From positions 496,001 to 560,000 of the forward strand of contig NZ_CP023702.1 of assembly GCF_008704555.1 (NCBI RefSeq): DNA of 64,000 bases, in the 5' to 3' direction. The position numbers and the translations under genes are program-made. Below, piece after piece: positions 42,125 to 50,163 of the stretch (position 1 is the first letter of the stretch; every line of letters starts with the position of its first letter). Origin of the DNA: Streptomyces nitrosporeus. GTDB lineage: Bacteria > Actinomycetota > Actinomycetes > Streptomycetales > Streptomycetaceae. The notes under the pieces are model-generated. The model was not told where the DNA came from. It saw only the letters and a list, made by a program, of their open reading frames with translations, and searched no databases.

Positions 42125-42802
42125 TCAGGCCACGGCCTCCCGCAGCGCGGCCCGGCAGAGGGCGTCCGCCCTGCGAGTGGTCTCCGGCTGACGGAAGTCA
42201 CGGGCCAGGGCGAGGGTGTGGGCGCACGCGTTGTCCAGTCCGGTGCGGTGGCCGACGGAGACGAAGACGGGTCTGGTGCCCTCCTGGGTGCGCAGGGCCC
42301 GGCCGACTTCCTCCTCCCCGTCCAGCAGCGGGCTGAAGTCGCCGCGGTGGGGGCCGGGTTGTCCGTACCGGAAGGTGAAGGGGTTCTTCGCGACACCGAT
42401 CACGGGGAGCCCGGTGAGCACACCGAGGTGGCTGGCGAGGCCGAACCTGCGCGGGTGGGCCCGTCCGTAGCCGTCGCAGACGACGAGCCCGGGGTCGGCG
42501 GTGAGCGCCTCCAGCGCGGCGAGCACGGCCGGGATCTCGCGGAAGGCCAGCAGCCCCGGCACATAGGGGAAGGTGACCTTGCCGCGCGCGGTGGACCGGT
42601 CGACCACGTCGAGTGTGGCCGCGTCCAGCACGACGGCCGCCGCGACCACGACGTCCCGCTCCTCGTCGTACGCCACGTCCACGCCGGTGACATGGCCGGT
42701 GCCGGGCGGCGGCCCGCTCTCGTCGAGCACCACCCGCTCGCGCAACACGTCCTGGAGGGCGCGGGCTTCGGCTTCGTCTGCGGGCATCGGGAACGTCGTC
42801 AT
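42125..42802 (-). CDS. nfi: Endonuclease V (deoxyinosine 3'-endonuclease)
   Basis: The 225-residue protein has the Nfi signatures: HVTGVDVAYDEERDVVVAAA (first catalytic Asp), VTFPYVPGLLAFREIPAVL (YxPGxLxFRExP), LVVCDGYGRAHPRRFGLASH (second catalytic Asp, DGxGxxHPRxxGxAxH), LPVIGVAKNPF and GHRTGLDNA. It cuts DNA near deoxyinosine as part of base-deamination repair. The ATG at 42802 has a TAGACT box 10 nt upstream and no strong ribosome binding site, so the leader is a few nucleotides at most. It is monocistronic. Length and motifs are normal. Confidence 0.93.
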   Translation of the reverse strand: MTTFPMPADEAEARALQDVLRERVVLDESGPPPGTGHVTGVDVAYDEERDVVVAAAVVLDAATLDVVDRSTARGKVTFPYVPGLLAFREIPAVLAALEALTADPGLVVCDGYGRAHPRRFGLASHLGVLTGLPVIGVAKNPFTFRYGQPGPHRGDFSPLLDGEEEVGRALRTQEGTRPVFVSVGHRTGLDNACAHTLALARDFRQPETTRRADALCRAALREAVA

Positions 42803-42858
42803 GGTGCGGCCGAGTCTAACGACGGCGCCGGCGGCCGGGCGGTCCGGTCCGTACCGCG

Positions 42859-42990
42859 AAAAGGACTGCGGGCACACCGGAAAGACGCCGCGGGTGCCCC
42901 GGGAAGGGACTGCGGGGGCCGTGGAGAGGGCACTGCCGGTGCCGTGGAGAAGGAGCCGCGGGTGCCGTGGAAAAGGGGCTGCGGGTGCCG
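42859..42990. repeat. 23-bp tandem repeat, about 5.7 copies
   Basis: Six consecutive units of 23 bp follow the consensus AAGGnnCTGCGGGTGCCGTG plus GAn, with the last three copies the most alike. Because 23 is not a multiple of three, the array cannot be a coding repeat. It fills the region between the divergent nfi and GNAT genes and ends 25 bp before the GNAT start. Confidence 0.85.
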
Positions 42991-43014
42991 TCGCCGCCCG
43001 GGGAGGATGGGGGC

Positions 43015-43488
43015 ATGGAGCTGAGCGGGGACAGGATCACACTGCGGCCGGTGACCGGGGACGACGTCGCCGCCCTCGACCGGATCGTACGGGAGCCGGC
43101 CGTCGCGGCGTGGTGGCCGCCCCCGGACGGCTACGAGGGCAAGCTGGCCGTCGTCCACGGGGGCGAGGTCATCGGTGCCGTCCAGTTCTCCGAGGAGGGC
43201 GGCCAGGAGTTCCGCCGCGCCGGCATCGACGTGTTCCTGACGACGGGGCACCACGGGGAGGGACTCGGCACCGACACGGTCCGCACGCTGGCCCGGTGGC
43301 TCGTGGAGGAGCGCCGCCACCACCGTCTGACCATCGACCCCGCCGCGGCCAACACCGCGGCGATCCGCTGTTACGGCAAGGCCGGGTTCAAGCCCGTGGG
43401 GATCATGCGGTCGTACTGGCGCAACCACCGGACAGGCGTCTGGGAGGACGGCCTGCTGATGGACCTGCTCGCGGACGAGCTGACCTGA
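43015..43488 (+). CDS. GNAT family N-acetyltransferase (AAC(6')-like)
   Basis: The 157-residue protein is a GNAT: ITLRPVTGDDVAALDRIVRE at the N-terminus, AVAAWWPPPDGYEGKLAVVH, the acetyl-CoA loop GHHGEGLGTDTVRTLARWLV (Q/RxxGxG/A-like) and the C-terminal IDPAAANTAAIRCYGKAGFK with GIMRSYWRN. This organisation resembles aminoglycoside 6'-N-acetyltransferases and their uncharacterised relatives. GGGAGG precedes the ATG at 43015. It is the last gene before the RiPP cluster and is separated from it by a hairpin with a T-run, so it is probably not part of it. Antibiotic acetylation is possible but unproven. Confidence 0.83.
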   Translation: MELSGDRITLRPVTGDDVAALDRIVREPAVAAWWPPPDGYEGKLAVVHGGEVIGAVQFSEEGGQEFRRAGIDVFLTTGHHGEGLGTDTVRTLARWLVEERRHHRLTIDPAAANTAAIRCYGKAGFKPVGIMRSYWRNHRTGVWEDGLLMDLLADELT

Positions 43489-43504
43489 CCCGGTCGCCCG
43501 GCAG

Positions 43505-43523
43505 GCGCGGAACGCGCGCTTTT
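43505..43523 (+). terminator. Small intrinsic terminator with T-run after the GNAT gene
   Basis: GCGCG-GAA-CGCGC is followed by GC and TTTT. It is one of the few hairpins in the window with a T-run. Confidence 0.55.
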
Positions 43524-43792
43524 GGCACCCGCCGTCCGGGGCCGACTTCCGATCATGCGCCGTTCCCCGGGCCCTCAAACGCCCCGGAGCACCCTCTCTC
43601 CGGGCCTGCACCATCCTGCTGTCCATCCTGCAGCCTCGTGCCAGCCGATGACCTTCCGTTCGCCCGGCCGCCTCGCCATCGTTGAGCGCACAGACGGCAG
43701 CACTCTCCGGCCGGGCCCCAGGGTCCGGGGGACCGCGCTGCCGTACGGACCCGGCGGCGCCCGGCGCCGACCGGGCTGACGGAGGAGGGAAC
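43524..43792 (+). other. Upstream region of the RiPP cluster, no gene
   Basis: No credible coding frame is seen. A direct repeat CATCCTGC occurs at 43612 and 43624, one unit every 12 bp, as in many activator sites. The first precursor gene starts right after a strong GGAGGAGGG ribosome binding site. The cluster promoter should lie here, although no clear hexamers were found. Confidence 0.4.
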
Positions 43793-43978
43793 GTGCAACA
43801 GGCAAGAACCCCCCGCTGGGCGGCCGTGGGGCCGCTCGAAGAGGGCGCCGAGGGCGAGGTGTTCGGCGGCGCGGCACCGATCGCCGCCACGCAGGTGGTC
43901 GTCACCGTCGCCGCCGCCGTGGTCGTCGCCTACGCGGCCGGCGCCATCATCGGCCAGACCGAACCCGTGATGCAGTGA
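43793..43978 (+). CDS. Linaridin-type RiPP precursor peptide 1
   Basis: A 61-residue peptide. GTG at 43793 is preceded by GGAGGAGGGAAC. The leader is acidic (GPLEEGAEGEVFGG). The C-terminal core is strongly hydrophobic (PIAATQVVVTVAAAVVVAYA, then AGAIIGQTEPVMQ). PIAATQ is one residue away from the PxxxTP motif of linaridin precursors, and by analogy with cypemycin cleavage would fall before ATQ. Its C-terminal tail, EPVMQ, matches EPVIQ of peptide 3. Only three Thr lie in the predicted core. Its stop overlaps the GTG of peptide 2 as GTGA. The biosynthetic genes follow in the same transcript. Precursor identity is inferred from context and shared pattern. Confidence 0.75.
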   Translation: MQQARTPRWAAVGPLEEGAEGEVFGGAAPIAATQVVVTVAAAVVVAYAAGAIIGQTEPVMQ

Positions 43979-44172
43979 CCGGGCCCCGGCGAGCGGGGGC
44001 CGAGCGGCTCCCGTTCCGTCACACCGCCCCGGCCACGACGCGTGAGCTGGTCCCGGACGACACCGGAGACCCCGGTGCGGCCGCCGGTCCGGTCGCCTCG
44101 GTCGTCGTGGCGGAGTTCGGCGCCGTCGTGGCGGTCAGTTTCATCGGGGGCAGCGAGTACCCGCATCTCTGA
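43975..44172 (+). CDS. Linaridin-type RiPP precursor peptide 2
   Basis: A 65-residue peptide whose GTG start overlaps the previous stop codon, so translation is probably coupled. The leader is basic, then acidic (GPRRAGAERLPFRH; ELVPDDTGDPG). The core is hydrophobic (GPVASVVVAEFGAVVAVSFI), ending GGSEYPHL. It is the most diverged of the four: the PxxxTP motif is reduced to PGAAAGP, the core has no Thr, and the tail lacks the EPVxQ end. It may be a decayed or specialised partner peptide, as in two-component bacteriocins. It is placed with the precursors by position, size and the Ala/Val helix pattern. Confidence 0.65.
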   Translation: MTGPRRAGAERLPFRHTAPATTRELVPDDTGDPGAAAGPVASVVVAEFGAVVAVSFIGGSEYPHL

Positions 44173-44244
44173 GCGGGCCCCTCGCGCCACCGGCCCGGCA
44201 CCCCACGCACCCGCGTGCCATCCGATCACACAAGGAGAAAGAGC

Positions 44245-44436
44245 ATGAACGTCGCCCTGTGCCCGGTCACCCCGGCCACGTCGCGTCCGCTGTCCGAGAC
44301 CGACACCGGCTTCACCCGCACGGAGGCCACCCCGGTCGCCGCCACCCCGGTGACCGCGGCGGCTTTCGTCGCGGGCATCGCGCTCGGCGTGGCCGTCTGC
44401 CAGGCGATCGGCTCGCAGGAGCCGGTCATCCAGTAG
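44245..44436 (+). CDS. Linaridin-type RiPP precursor peptide 3
   Basis: A 63-residue peptide. ATG at 44245 follows AAGGAG. The leader is MNVALCPVTPATSRPLSETD followed by TGFTRTEAT. The sequence PVAATP is a full PxxxTP linaridin motif and aligns with PAMATP of cypemycin; cleavage by analogy would leave a core starting ATPVTAAAFVAGIALGVAVC and ending QAIGSQEPVIQ. The core has two Thr and one Cys, but not the C-terminal Cys that cypemycin uses for its S-aminovinylcysteine ring. Its tail is shared with peptide 1. It is spaced 72 bp from peptide 2 with its own ribosome binding site. Confidence 0.8.
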   Translation: MNVALCPVTPATSRPLSETDTGFTRTEATPVAATPVTAAAFVAGIALGVAVCQAIGSQEPVIQ

Positions 44437-44481
44437 CCGCTCCCCCACCCGGAGAAGAACGACGAGGAAAAGGAGATCGAC

Positions 44482-44694
44482 ATGAGTGATGTGTCCTTTC
44501 TGCGGAGACCCGGCGCCCTCACCGACATCGGGATCGAGGATCCTGAGGGCCGGTACACCACCGCACACGCACCTGTCATGGCCACACCAGCAGTGGCATC
44601 GGGTGTGATCATCGGCTACGCCCTGGTGAACGCGTTCGTGGCCGGACGTGACGGCGGGCCCATCCAGCCCGTGCCGGAGATCGTCCTCGGCTGA
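44482..44694 (+). CDS. Linaridin-type RiPP precursor peptide 4
   Basis: A 70-residue peptide. ATG at 44482 follows AAAAGGAG. The leader (MSDVSFLRRPGALTDIGIED, PEGRYTTAHA) ends in PVMATP, a full PxxxTP motif almost identical to cypemycin's PAMATP. The predicted core is ATPAVASGVIIGYALVNAFV followed by AGRDGGPIQPVPEIVLG, longer and more polar at the end than the other three. Only one Thr is in the core. It is the last precursor before the modification genes, about 188 bp upstream of the LinH-like gene. It supports the linaridin assignment best of the four. Confidence 0.8.
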   Translation: MSDVSFLRRPGALTDIGIEDPEGRYTTAHAPVMATPAVASGVIIGYALVNAFVAGRDGGPIQPVPEIVLG

Positions 44695-44882
44695 CGCAGA
44701 CGTCCGGTCCCGGCACGGTCGGCGTACCGGCCGTGCCGGGACCGGCGAGGGCGGCCCGCCGGGGTCTCCCGCTCCGGAGCGCATCCGTATCCGGGTGGTC
44801 CGCACGCCGGGCCCCCGCCACCGGTCCACCCGGCGGCCGGGGCCGGTGCCGGTCACCCGGCTTCCGTCCAGGAGAACCTTCC

Positions 44883-46796
44883 ATGCCTTCTTCCCCCGAC
44901 AGGCCCAGAGCCTCCCGGCCCACGGTCCGGGCCGTGCTCTCGGCCCTCACCGGTCCTGTGCCCGTCTCCCGCACCCAGGCCATCGGCGCCGCCGAGCGCC
45001 TGGCAGCGGTGACCTCCCTGCTGTCCAGCCTGGAACACCTCACCGGCCCGGAGCACAAGCGGACGGGCGGACTGAACGACTGGGCCCTCGCCCGGCACGG
45101 CCACGCCCGCTACGGCAGGCCGCTGCGCAAGCTGCTCGACGCCGTGGCCGACGAGCGGACCACCCGGGTGCTGCATGCCGCCCGGGTGGCCGCGAGCGCC
45201 GCCCTCCTGCTGCCGGGCGACAGCCGCCGGCGCGGGGCCGCCAACCTCTTCCTCGGCGTCAGCGGGGCCCTGCTCTACCCCACCCACCGCTACGGCACCG
45301 ACGGGTCCGACCAGGCGTCCGGCATGGTGCAGACCGCGACCGGCCTGGCCCGGCTCGTCCCCTCGCCCGCGGCCCAGGACGCGCTGCTGTGGTACGTCGC
45401 GATCCAGTCCAACCTGTCGTACGCCGTCTCCGGCTGGGTCAAGCTGCTCGGCCGGGACTGGCGCGACGGCTCCGCGCTGACCGGCGTCATGCGCACCAGG
45501 ACCTACGGGCACGAGGGGGTCTGGCGGCTGGCCCGGCGCCACCCCCGCGCCGCGCGCACCCTGGCGCACGGCGTGCTGGCCCTGGAGTGCCTCTTCCCGG
45601 TGCTCTATCTCAAGGGCGGCCTGCTGGCCCGGCCGGTGATCGGCGCCGCCGCCGCCTTCCACGTCGCCAACGGCTTCGTCATGGGCCTGGGCAGGTTCGT
45701 TCCGGCCTTCACCGCGATGCATCCGATGGTCGCCTACACCAGCGCCCCGCGCAGCCACCCCGCGGTCGCCGGGCGGGACGACCGCATGCCGGCGGCCCTG
45801 GGCCTGCTCCTGGCGGGCACCGCGGCCGTCGCGGCCACCGTCGCCGCCCACCGCAGGCTGCGCGCCACCGACCACGCGTACGGCGGCACGGTCACCACCC
45901 GGCACGGCAACGAACTCGCCCACGACGGCACGGCCACCGGGCAGGGTTCCGGCCCGGTGACGGTCCTGGTGCACGGACTCGGTGCCCTGCCCGCCCACTT
46001 CAGCTGGTACACCAGGGCCCTCGGCGCCGGCGGACACCAGTGGCTGGCCTACAGCCGGGCCGGTTACGGGGCGAGCAGACGGCACGCCGGCACGCCGTAC
46101 CACCTGGGGGAATCGGTGGACGACCTGGTCGACCTGGTCGAGGCCGCCGTCCCGGCGGGGCGTCAGGTGTCGCTGGTGGGGCACTCCCTGGGCGGTGAGA
46201 TCGCCCGGCGGGCGGCCGTCCGGCTCGGCGGGCGGGTGCACTCCGTCGTCTACGTGGACAGCTCCCATCCCGAGCAGCTCGACCGGTCCGGCCAGCAGGG
46301 CCGGAACGCCCGCCACGTCGAGGAGATGATCCGCACCACCTCCGTCAGCCTGCGGCTGGGCCTCGGCATCCTCATGCAGACCCCCGACTGGGTCGAGAAC
46401 CTGCCCGCCCCCGTGCGGAGCCGCGCGATGGCCGAGTACGCCGACCCCCGGGTGTGGACCGCCGCCCTGCGGGAATGGCGGGCCGCGGAGCGGGACTTCC
46501 GCTCCTTCCAGGGCCCCCTCCCCCCGCTGGACACCCATGCCCTGGTGCTCTCGGCCCAGCACACGGTGGACCGCGACCCGGACCATCTGCTCATGCACAA
46601 GGACCTCGCCGACGCCCATCCGCCCGGCCGGACCGTGCGCAGCGCCGTCATCGAGGCGGCCGACCACGACGGCATCCTGACCGACCCCCGGTTCGCCGCC
46701 GAGGCGGCCCGCCACCTCGTCGGCTTCCTCGGTGACACCACCGCCCGGAACACGGACGGGCGGCACCCCGCCCCGGCGGAACAGGAGGCCCGGTGA
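44883..46796 (+). CDS. LinH/CypH-like membrane protein: HTTM-type domain fused to alpha/beta-hydrolase
   Basis: The 637-residue fusion has an N-terminal polytopic domain at about residues 60-310, resembling HTTM/gamma-carboxylase-like membrane proteins (LFLGVSGALLYPTHRYGTDG; WYVAIQSNLSYAVSGWVKLL; RTRTYGHEG). The C-terminal alpha/beta-hydrolase begins near residue 350: TVLVHGLGALPAHFSWYTRA (oxyanion region), LVGHSLGGEIARRAAVRLGG (nucleophile Ser at about 433) and AADHDGILTDPRF (catalytic His). This two-part architecture is that of CypH/LinH, which with LinL is required in every linaridin pathway and has been linked to peptide epimerisation or dehydration. The ATG at 44883 follows AGGAG, and its stop overlaps the next gene (GTGA). 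It probably acts on all four precursors at the membrane. Confidence 0.75.
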   Translation: MPSSPDRPRASRPTVRAVLSALTGPVPVSRTQAIGAAERLAAVTSLLSSLEHLTGPEHKRTGGLNDWALARHGHARYGRPLRKLLDAVADERTTRVLHAARVAASAALLLPGDSRRRGAANLFLGVSGALLYPTHRYGTDGSDQASGMVQTATGLARLVPSPAAQDALLWYVAIQSNLSYAVSGWVKLLGRDWRDGSALTGVMRTRTYGHEGVWRLARRHPRAARTLAHGVLALECLFPVLYLKGGLLARPVIGAAAAFHVANGFVMGLGRFVPAFTAMHPMVAYTSAPRSHPAVAGRDDRMPAALGLLLAGTAAVAATVAAHRRLRATDHAYGGTVTTRHGNELAHDGTATGQGSGPVTVLVHGLGALPAHFSWYTRALGAGGHQWLAYSRAGYGASRRHAGTPYHLGESVDDLVDLVEAAVPAGRQVSLVGHSLGGEIARRAAVRLGGRVHSVVYVDSSHPEQLDRSGQQGRNARHVEEMIRTTSVSLRLGLGILMQTPDWVENLPAPVRSRAMAEYADPRVWTAALREWRAAERDFRSFQGPLPPLDTHALVLSAQHTVDRDPDHLLMHKDLADAHPPGRTVRSAVIEAADHDGILTDPRFAAEAARHLVGFLGDTTARNTDGRHPAPAEQEAR

Positions 46797-47401
46797 ACAC
46801 CACCGTTCTCACCCGTCCCACCCGTCAGGTGTTCTCCCGGCACTTCGGCGGCACCGACGGCACGGTCCGGCTGCTCGCCGGCCTCGCGCTGGTGGGCACC
46901 ATCTGCTCCCAGCACCCGCAGCCGTCCTTCAGCAGGCTCATCCGGCTCGACGTGTTCTCCACGCTCTTCCCCAACTGGCGCTTCTTCGCGCCGAACCCGG
47001 CCCAGCACGACCTCCAGTTCTACTACCGCACCCTCGACGAGGCGGGGGAGACCTCCGACTGGGTCCCCGTCGAGGTCATCGCCGGGCGCAGGGCCCACCA
47101 GATCCTCTGGTTCCCCGGCCGCCGCGCGGAGAAGGCCGTCTTCGACCTGGGCGCCGAGGTGATGCGCCACCTCGACAAGGGCTTCGCGGTGGCCCGCGGC
47201 CTGCCCGGGTACCGCATCCTCTGCGCCTACTTCCGGGCCGGCATCGAGCGTTCGGGCGCCACCGGGGTGAAGGGCTTCCAGTTCACGCTCGTCCGCAACG
47301 CCGGCTACGACGACACCGAGGAGCCCGAGATCATCTTCGTCTCCCCCTACACACCGATGCGCGCCCCGTCCGCTCCGGCGGCAGAAAGCGAGAAGGCATG
47401 A
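46793..47401 (+). CDS. LinL/CypL-like partner protein
   Basis: The 202-residue protein has one hydrophobic segment near the N-terminus (VRLLAGLALVGTICSQHPQP) and a conserved-looking motif FPNWRFFAPNPAQHDLQFYY, which I associate with small partners of HTTM-type proteins. The rest is soluble (DWVPVEVIAGRRAHQILWFP; GYRILCAYFRAGIERSGATG). Size, position and coupling to the LinH-like gene fit LinL/CypL, reported to work as a membrane-bound pair with LinH. It overlaps both neighbours by 4 bp. The assignment is by context and pattern; I could not align it to CypL here. Confidence 0.65.
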   Translation: MNTTVLTRPTRQVFSRHFGGTDGTVRLLAGLALVGTICSQHPQPSFSRLIRLDVFSTLFPNWRFFAPNPAQHDLQFYYRTLDEAGETSDWVPVEVIAGRRAHQILWFPGRRAEKAVFDLGAEVMRHLDKGFAVARGLPGYRILCAYFRAGIERSGATGVKGFQFTLVRNAGYDDTEEPEIIFVSPYTPMRAPSAPAAESEKA

Positions 47402-48204
47402 GCACCGCCACCGCCCCGTCGGACACCGCGGCCCCCGAGATCGCGGACATCGGTTACGGCAGGGTCTTCGCCGGTTTCTACGACCGCCTCTTCCCCGAGG
47501 ACGGCGCCGCCGCCCGTACGGCCGCGGCGCTGGCCTCCTGGCATCCCGGCGGTCCCGCCCTCGAACTCGGTGTGGGCACGGGCCGCATCGCCGTACCGCT
47601 CGCCCGGCTCACCGGCGAGGTCGTCGGGGTGGACTCCTCCCCGGAGATGCTCGAACAGCTCCGCTCCGCCACCGGTCCCCAGGACGCGGTGACCCCCGTG
47701 CACGGCGACATCCGCACCCATGACGACGGCACCCGCTACGGGCTCGTCTACTGCGTCTGCGGGACGCTGTCCCTGGTGCTCGACCCGGCGGACCAGCGCG
47801 CCGCGATCACCCGCGCGGCGCGGAGCCTCGCTCCCGGGGGCACCCTGGTGGTGGAGACCCACAACCCGGGCTTCGTCCGCACCCTGCACGAAGGGCTCAG
47901 CCGCACCTCCTTCTTCGTGCCCTACCCCGAGCCGGGGACGGGACTGCAGACCTACTCCACCCTGCTCCTCGAACAGAACCTGTGGCACACCTCCCATCTG
48001 CTGCACGAGCCGGGCGGCACCCGCATCGGGAGCGAGATCACCCGGCTCACCACACCGGAGGACGTCGACGCCTACGCGACCGGTGCCGGACTCGAACGGA
48101 CGGGCCTGTACGGGGACTGGTCGGGCGGGCCGTTCGTCCCTGAGCGGAGCCCCGTCCACATCAGCCGCTTCACGCACGCCGCCGGCCGGACGGAACAGCC
48201 GTGA
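47398..48204 (+). CDS. SAM-dependent methyltransferase (CypM-like)
   Basis: The 268-residue class I methyltransferase has motif I ALELGVGTGRIAVPLARLTG, acidic motif EVVGVDSSPEMLEQL, post-I PVHGDIRTHDDGTRYGLVYC and motif III LAPGGTLVVETHNPGF. In linaridin clusters the methyltransferase (CypM) dimethylates the free N-terminal amine of the core after leader removal. With the predicted cores of peptides 1, 3 and 4 all starting with Ala, the same as cypemycin, N,N-dimethylalanine is the expected product. It is coupled by ATGA overlap to the LinL-like gene and by GTGA overlap to the transporter gene. O-methylation of another group cannot be excluded. Confidence 0.82.
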   Translation: MSTATAPSDTAAPEIADIGYGRVFAGFYDRLFPEDGAAARTAAALASWHPGGPALELGVGTGRIAVPLARLTGEVVGVDSSPEMLEQLRSATGPQDAVTPVHGDIRTHDDGTRYGLVYCVCGTLSLVLDPADQRAAITRAARSLAPGGTLVVETHNPGFVRTLHEGLSRTSFFVPYPEPGTGLQTYSTLLLEQNLWHTSHLLHEPGGTRIGSEITRLTTPEDVDAYATGAGLERTGLYGDWSGGPFVPERSPVHISRFTHAAGRTEQP

Positions 48205-50057
48205 CCGCCGCCACCGCCACCGCGGTACCGCGCGGGCTCGTCGCCGGTCTGACCCGCGACCAGCGCAGACTGCTGGCGGGCGGGGTGCTGCTGGGGTCGG
48301 CCGGGGTGGTGTCCACCCTCGTACAGCCCAAGCTGGTCGCCCGGCTCATCGAGGCGGCGGGCCGGCACGAACCGGTCGCCGCCCTCGTCGCCCTGCTGGC
48401 CGTGCTGTTCGTGGCGGACGCCGTGCTCTCCGCGACCCAGGGCTGCCTCATCGGCCGGGCCGGCGAGAACATCGTCCGCGAGGCGCGGGTCCGGCTCTCC
48501 GGCAGGGTCCTGCGCGCCGATCTCGCGTATCTGGACTCCCAGCGGCAGGGCGACGTGCACACCCGGCTGGTGGGTGACACCGCGCTGATGAAGATCGCGC
48601 TGACCCAGAGCCTCGCGCAGATCCTCCTCAACGGCCTGATCGTGGTCGGCGGGACCGTGATGATGGCTTTGATCGACGTCTGGCTGCTGCTGGTGACCGT
48701 CGGCTGCCTCGGTGTGGCGAGCGTCGCCTCCGTCGGGGTGGCCCGGGGCCTGCGCAAGGCGGCCCTGGTGAACCGCGCGGACACCGGTGAGTTCGGCGCG
48801 GACCTCCAGCGTGTGCTGGCCGCCCTGCCCACCGTGAAGGCGGCCGGTGCCGAAGGCCGCGAGGAGGACCGGCTCGCGGCGCTCGCGGACCGGGTGCGCC
48901 GGTCCGGCAACCGGGTCACCGTCCTGAACGCGCTGTTCTCACCCGTCCTGAACGTGGGCCTCCAGGTGTCGCTGGCCGCGGTGATGGGCATCGGCATGGC
49001 CCGGGTGGCCACCGGTTCCCTGGGGGTCGCCGACTTCACCGCCTTCACGATGTACCTCTTCTACCTCGTCTCCCCGCTGGTCCTGGTGTTCCTCTCGGTC
49101 GGCACCTACCAGCAGGGCCGGGCCGCCGTGCAACGGGTGGACGAACTGGCGGGGATCCCGCAGGAGGACGCCCCTCCCCCCCGGGGTGCCGCCGCTCCCG
49201 CCGCGCCAAAGGACGGTGACGGGCCGCCGGCCGGCGGCGCGGTCCACGAGGGCGGCCACCCGGCGGTGGAGTTCCGCGACGTCGGCTTCGGCTACGGCGA
49301 CCGGCCCGTCCTGGAGGCGGTCTCCTTCACCGTCCCCCGCCGTGGGCTCACCGCGCTGGTCGGCGTCTCCGGCGCGGGCAAGACCACCGTCTTCCAGCTC
49401 ATCGAGCGGTTCTACCGGCCCGGGCGCGGCAGCGTCGTCCTGGACGGCAAGGACATCGCGTATCTGTCCCCCGCCGAATTCCGCGGCCGCGTCGGCTACG
49501 TCCAGCAGGACAGCGCGGCCATGCGCGGCACCGTCCGGGAGAACATCGTCTACGCGGCACCCGACGCCACCGAGGCGGACATAGCCGAGGCCGTCGAGCT
49601 CGCCGGTCTCGGTGACGTGGTCGCGGCCCTGCCCGACGGTCTGGACACCCGCCTCGGCGACCAGGGGACCGGCCTCTCCGGCGGCCAGCGGCAGCGGCTC
49701 TGTGTGGCCCGTGCCCTGTTGCAGAAGCCCGCGGTGATCCTCCTCGACGAGGCCACCGCCCATCTGGACTCCGAGGCCGAGGCGGCCCTGCGCGACAGTC
49801 TCCGGCGCATCGCGCGCCGCTGCGCGGTCGTCGCCATCGCCCACCGCATCTCCACCGTGGCCGAGGCCGACCGCATCGTGGTCCTGGACGGCGGCCGGGT
49901 CCGGGCCGTCGGCACGCACCGGCAGCTCATCCGGGAGGACGACCTCTACCGGCGGCTGGCCGCCGCCCAGTTCGCGGACGGCGCCCGCGCCGCCTCCCCG
50001 GGGGAGGACGTGTCCGGTGCGCCGGTGGCGCTGCCCGCGGCGGGGGTCGCCGGATGA
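48201..50057 (+). CDS. ABC transporter, fused permease-ATPase (RiPP exporter, CypT-like)
   Basis: The 618-residue half-transporter has a six-helix membrane domain (about residues 30-310) containing LDSQRQGDVHTRLVGDTALM, a Pro/Ala/Gly-rich linker (DAPPPRGAAAPAAP), then an ATPase domain: Walker A GVSGAGKTTVFQ at about residue 388, Q-loop GYVQQDSAAM, signature LSGGQRQRLCVARALL, Walker B VILLDEAT and the H-loop AHRIST. No N-terminal C39 peptidase domain is present, so leader removal must be done by another protease. It probably exports the mature peptides and confers self-protection. Coupled to the methyltransferase gene. Confidence 0.88.
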   Translation: MTAATATAVPRGLVAGLTRDQRRLLAGGVLLGSAGVVSTLVQPKLVARLIEAAGRHEPVAALVALLAVLFVADAVLSATQGCLIGRAGENIVREARVRLSGRVLRADLAYLDSQRQGDVHTRLVGDTALMKIALTQSLAQILLNGLIVVGGTVMMALIDVWLLLVTVGCLGVASVASVGVARGLRKAALVNRADTGEFGADLQRVLAALPTVKAAGAEGREEDRLAALADRVRRSGNRVTVLNALFSPVLNVGLQVSLAAVMGIGMARVATGSLGVADFTAFTMYLFYLVSPLVLVFLSVGTYQQGRAAVQRVDELAGIPQEDAPPPRGAAAPAAPKDGDGPPAGGAVHEGGHPAVEFRDVGFGYGDRPVLEAVSFTVPRRGLTALVGVSGAGKTTVFQLIERFYRPGRGSVVLDGKDIAYLSPAEFRGRVGYVQQDSAAMRGTVRENIVYAAPDATEADIAEAVELAGLGDVVAALPDGLDTRLGDQGTGLSGGQRQRLCVARALLQKPAVILLDEATAHLDSEAEAALRDSLRRIARRCAVVAIAHRISTVAEADRIVVLDGGRVRAVGTHRQLIREDDLYRRLAAAQFADGARAASPGEDVSGAPVALPAAGVAG

Positions 50058-50163
50058 CCCCCGGCCCCGCCGAGGGCCCGCCCCGGCGGGCGGGGAGCCC
50101 GCCGCCCGTACCCGGGGGCGGCCCGGCCGGTACGCTGCCCGCCCGGGGGCGGGGGTGCCCCCG

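Noticed and set aside
42859..42990. CRISPR-like array at the 23-bp repeats
   Set aside because: The units are contiguous and degenerate, with no spacers.
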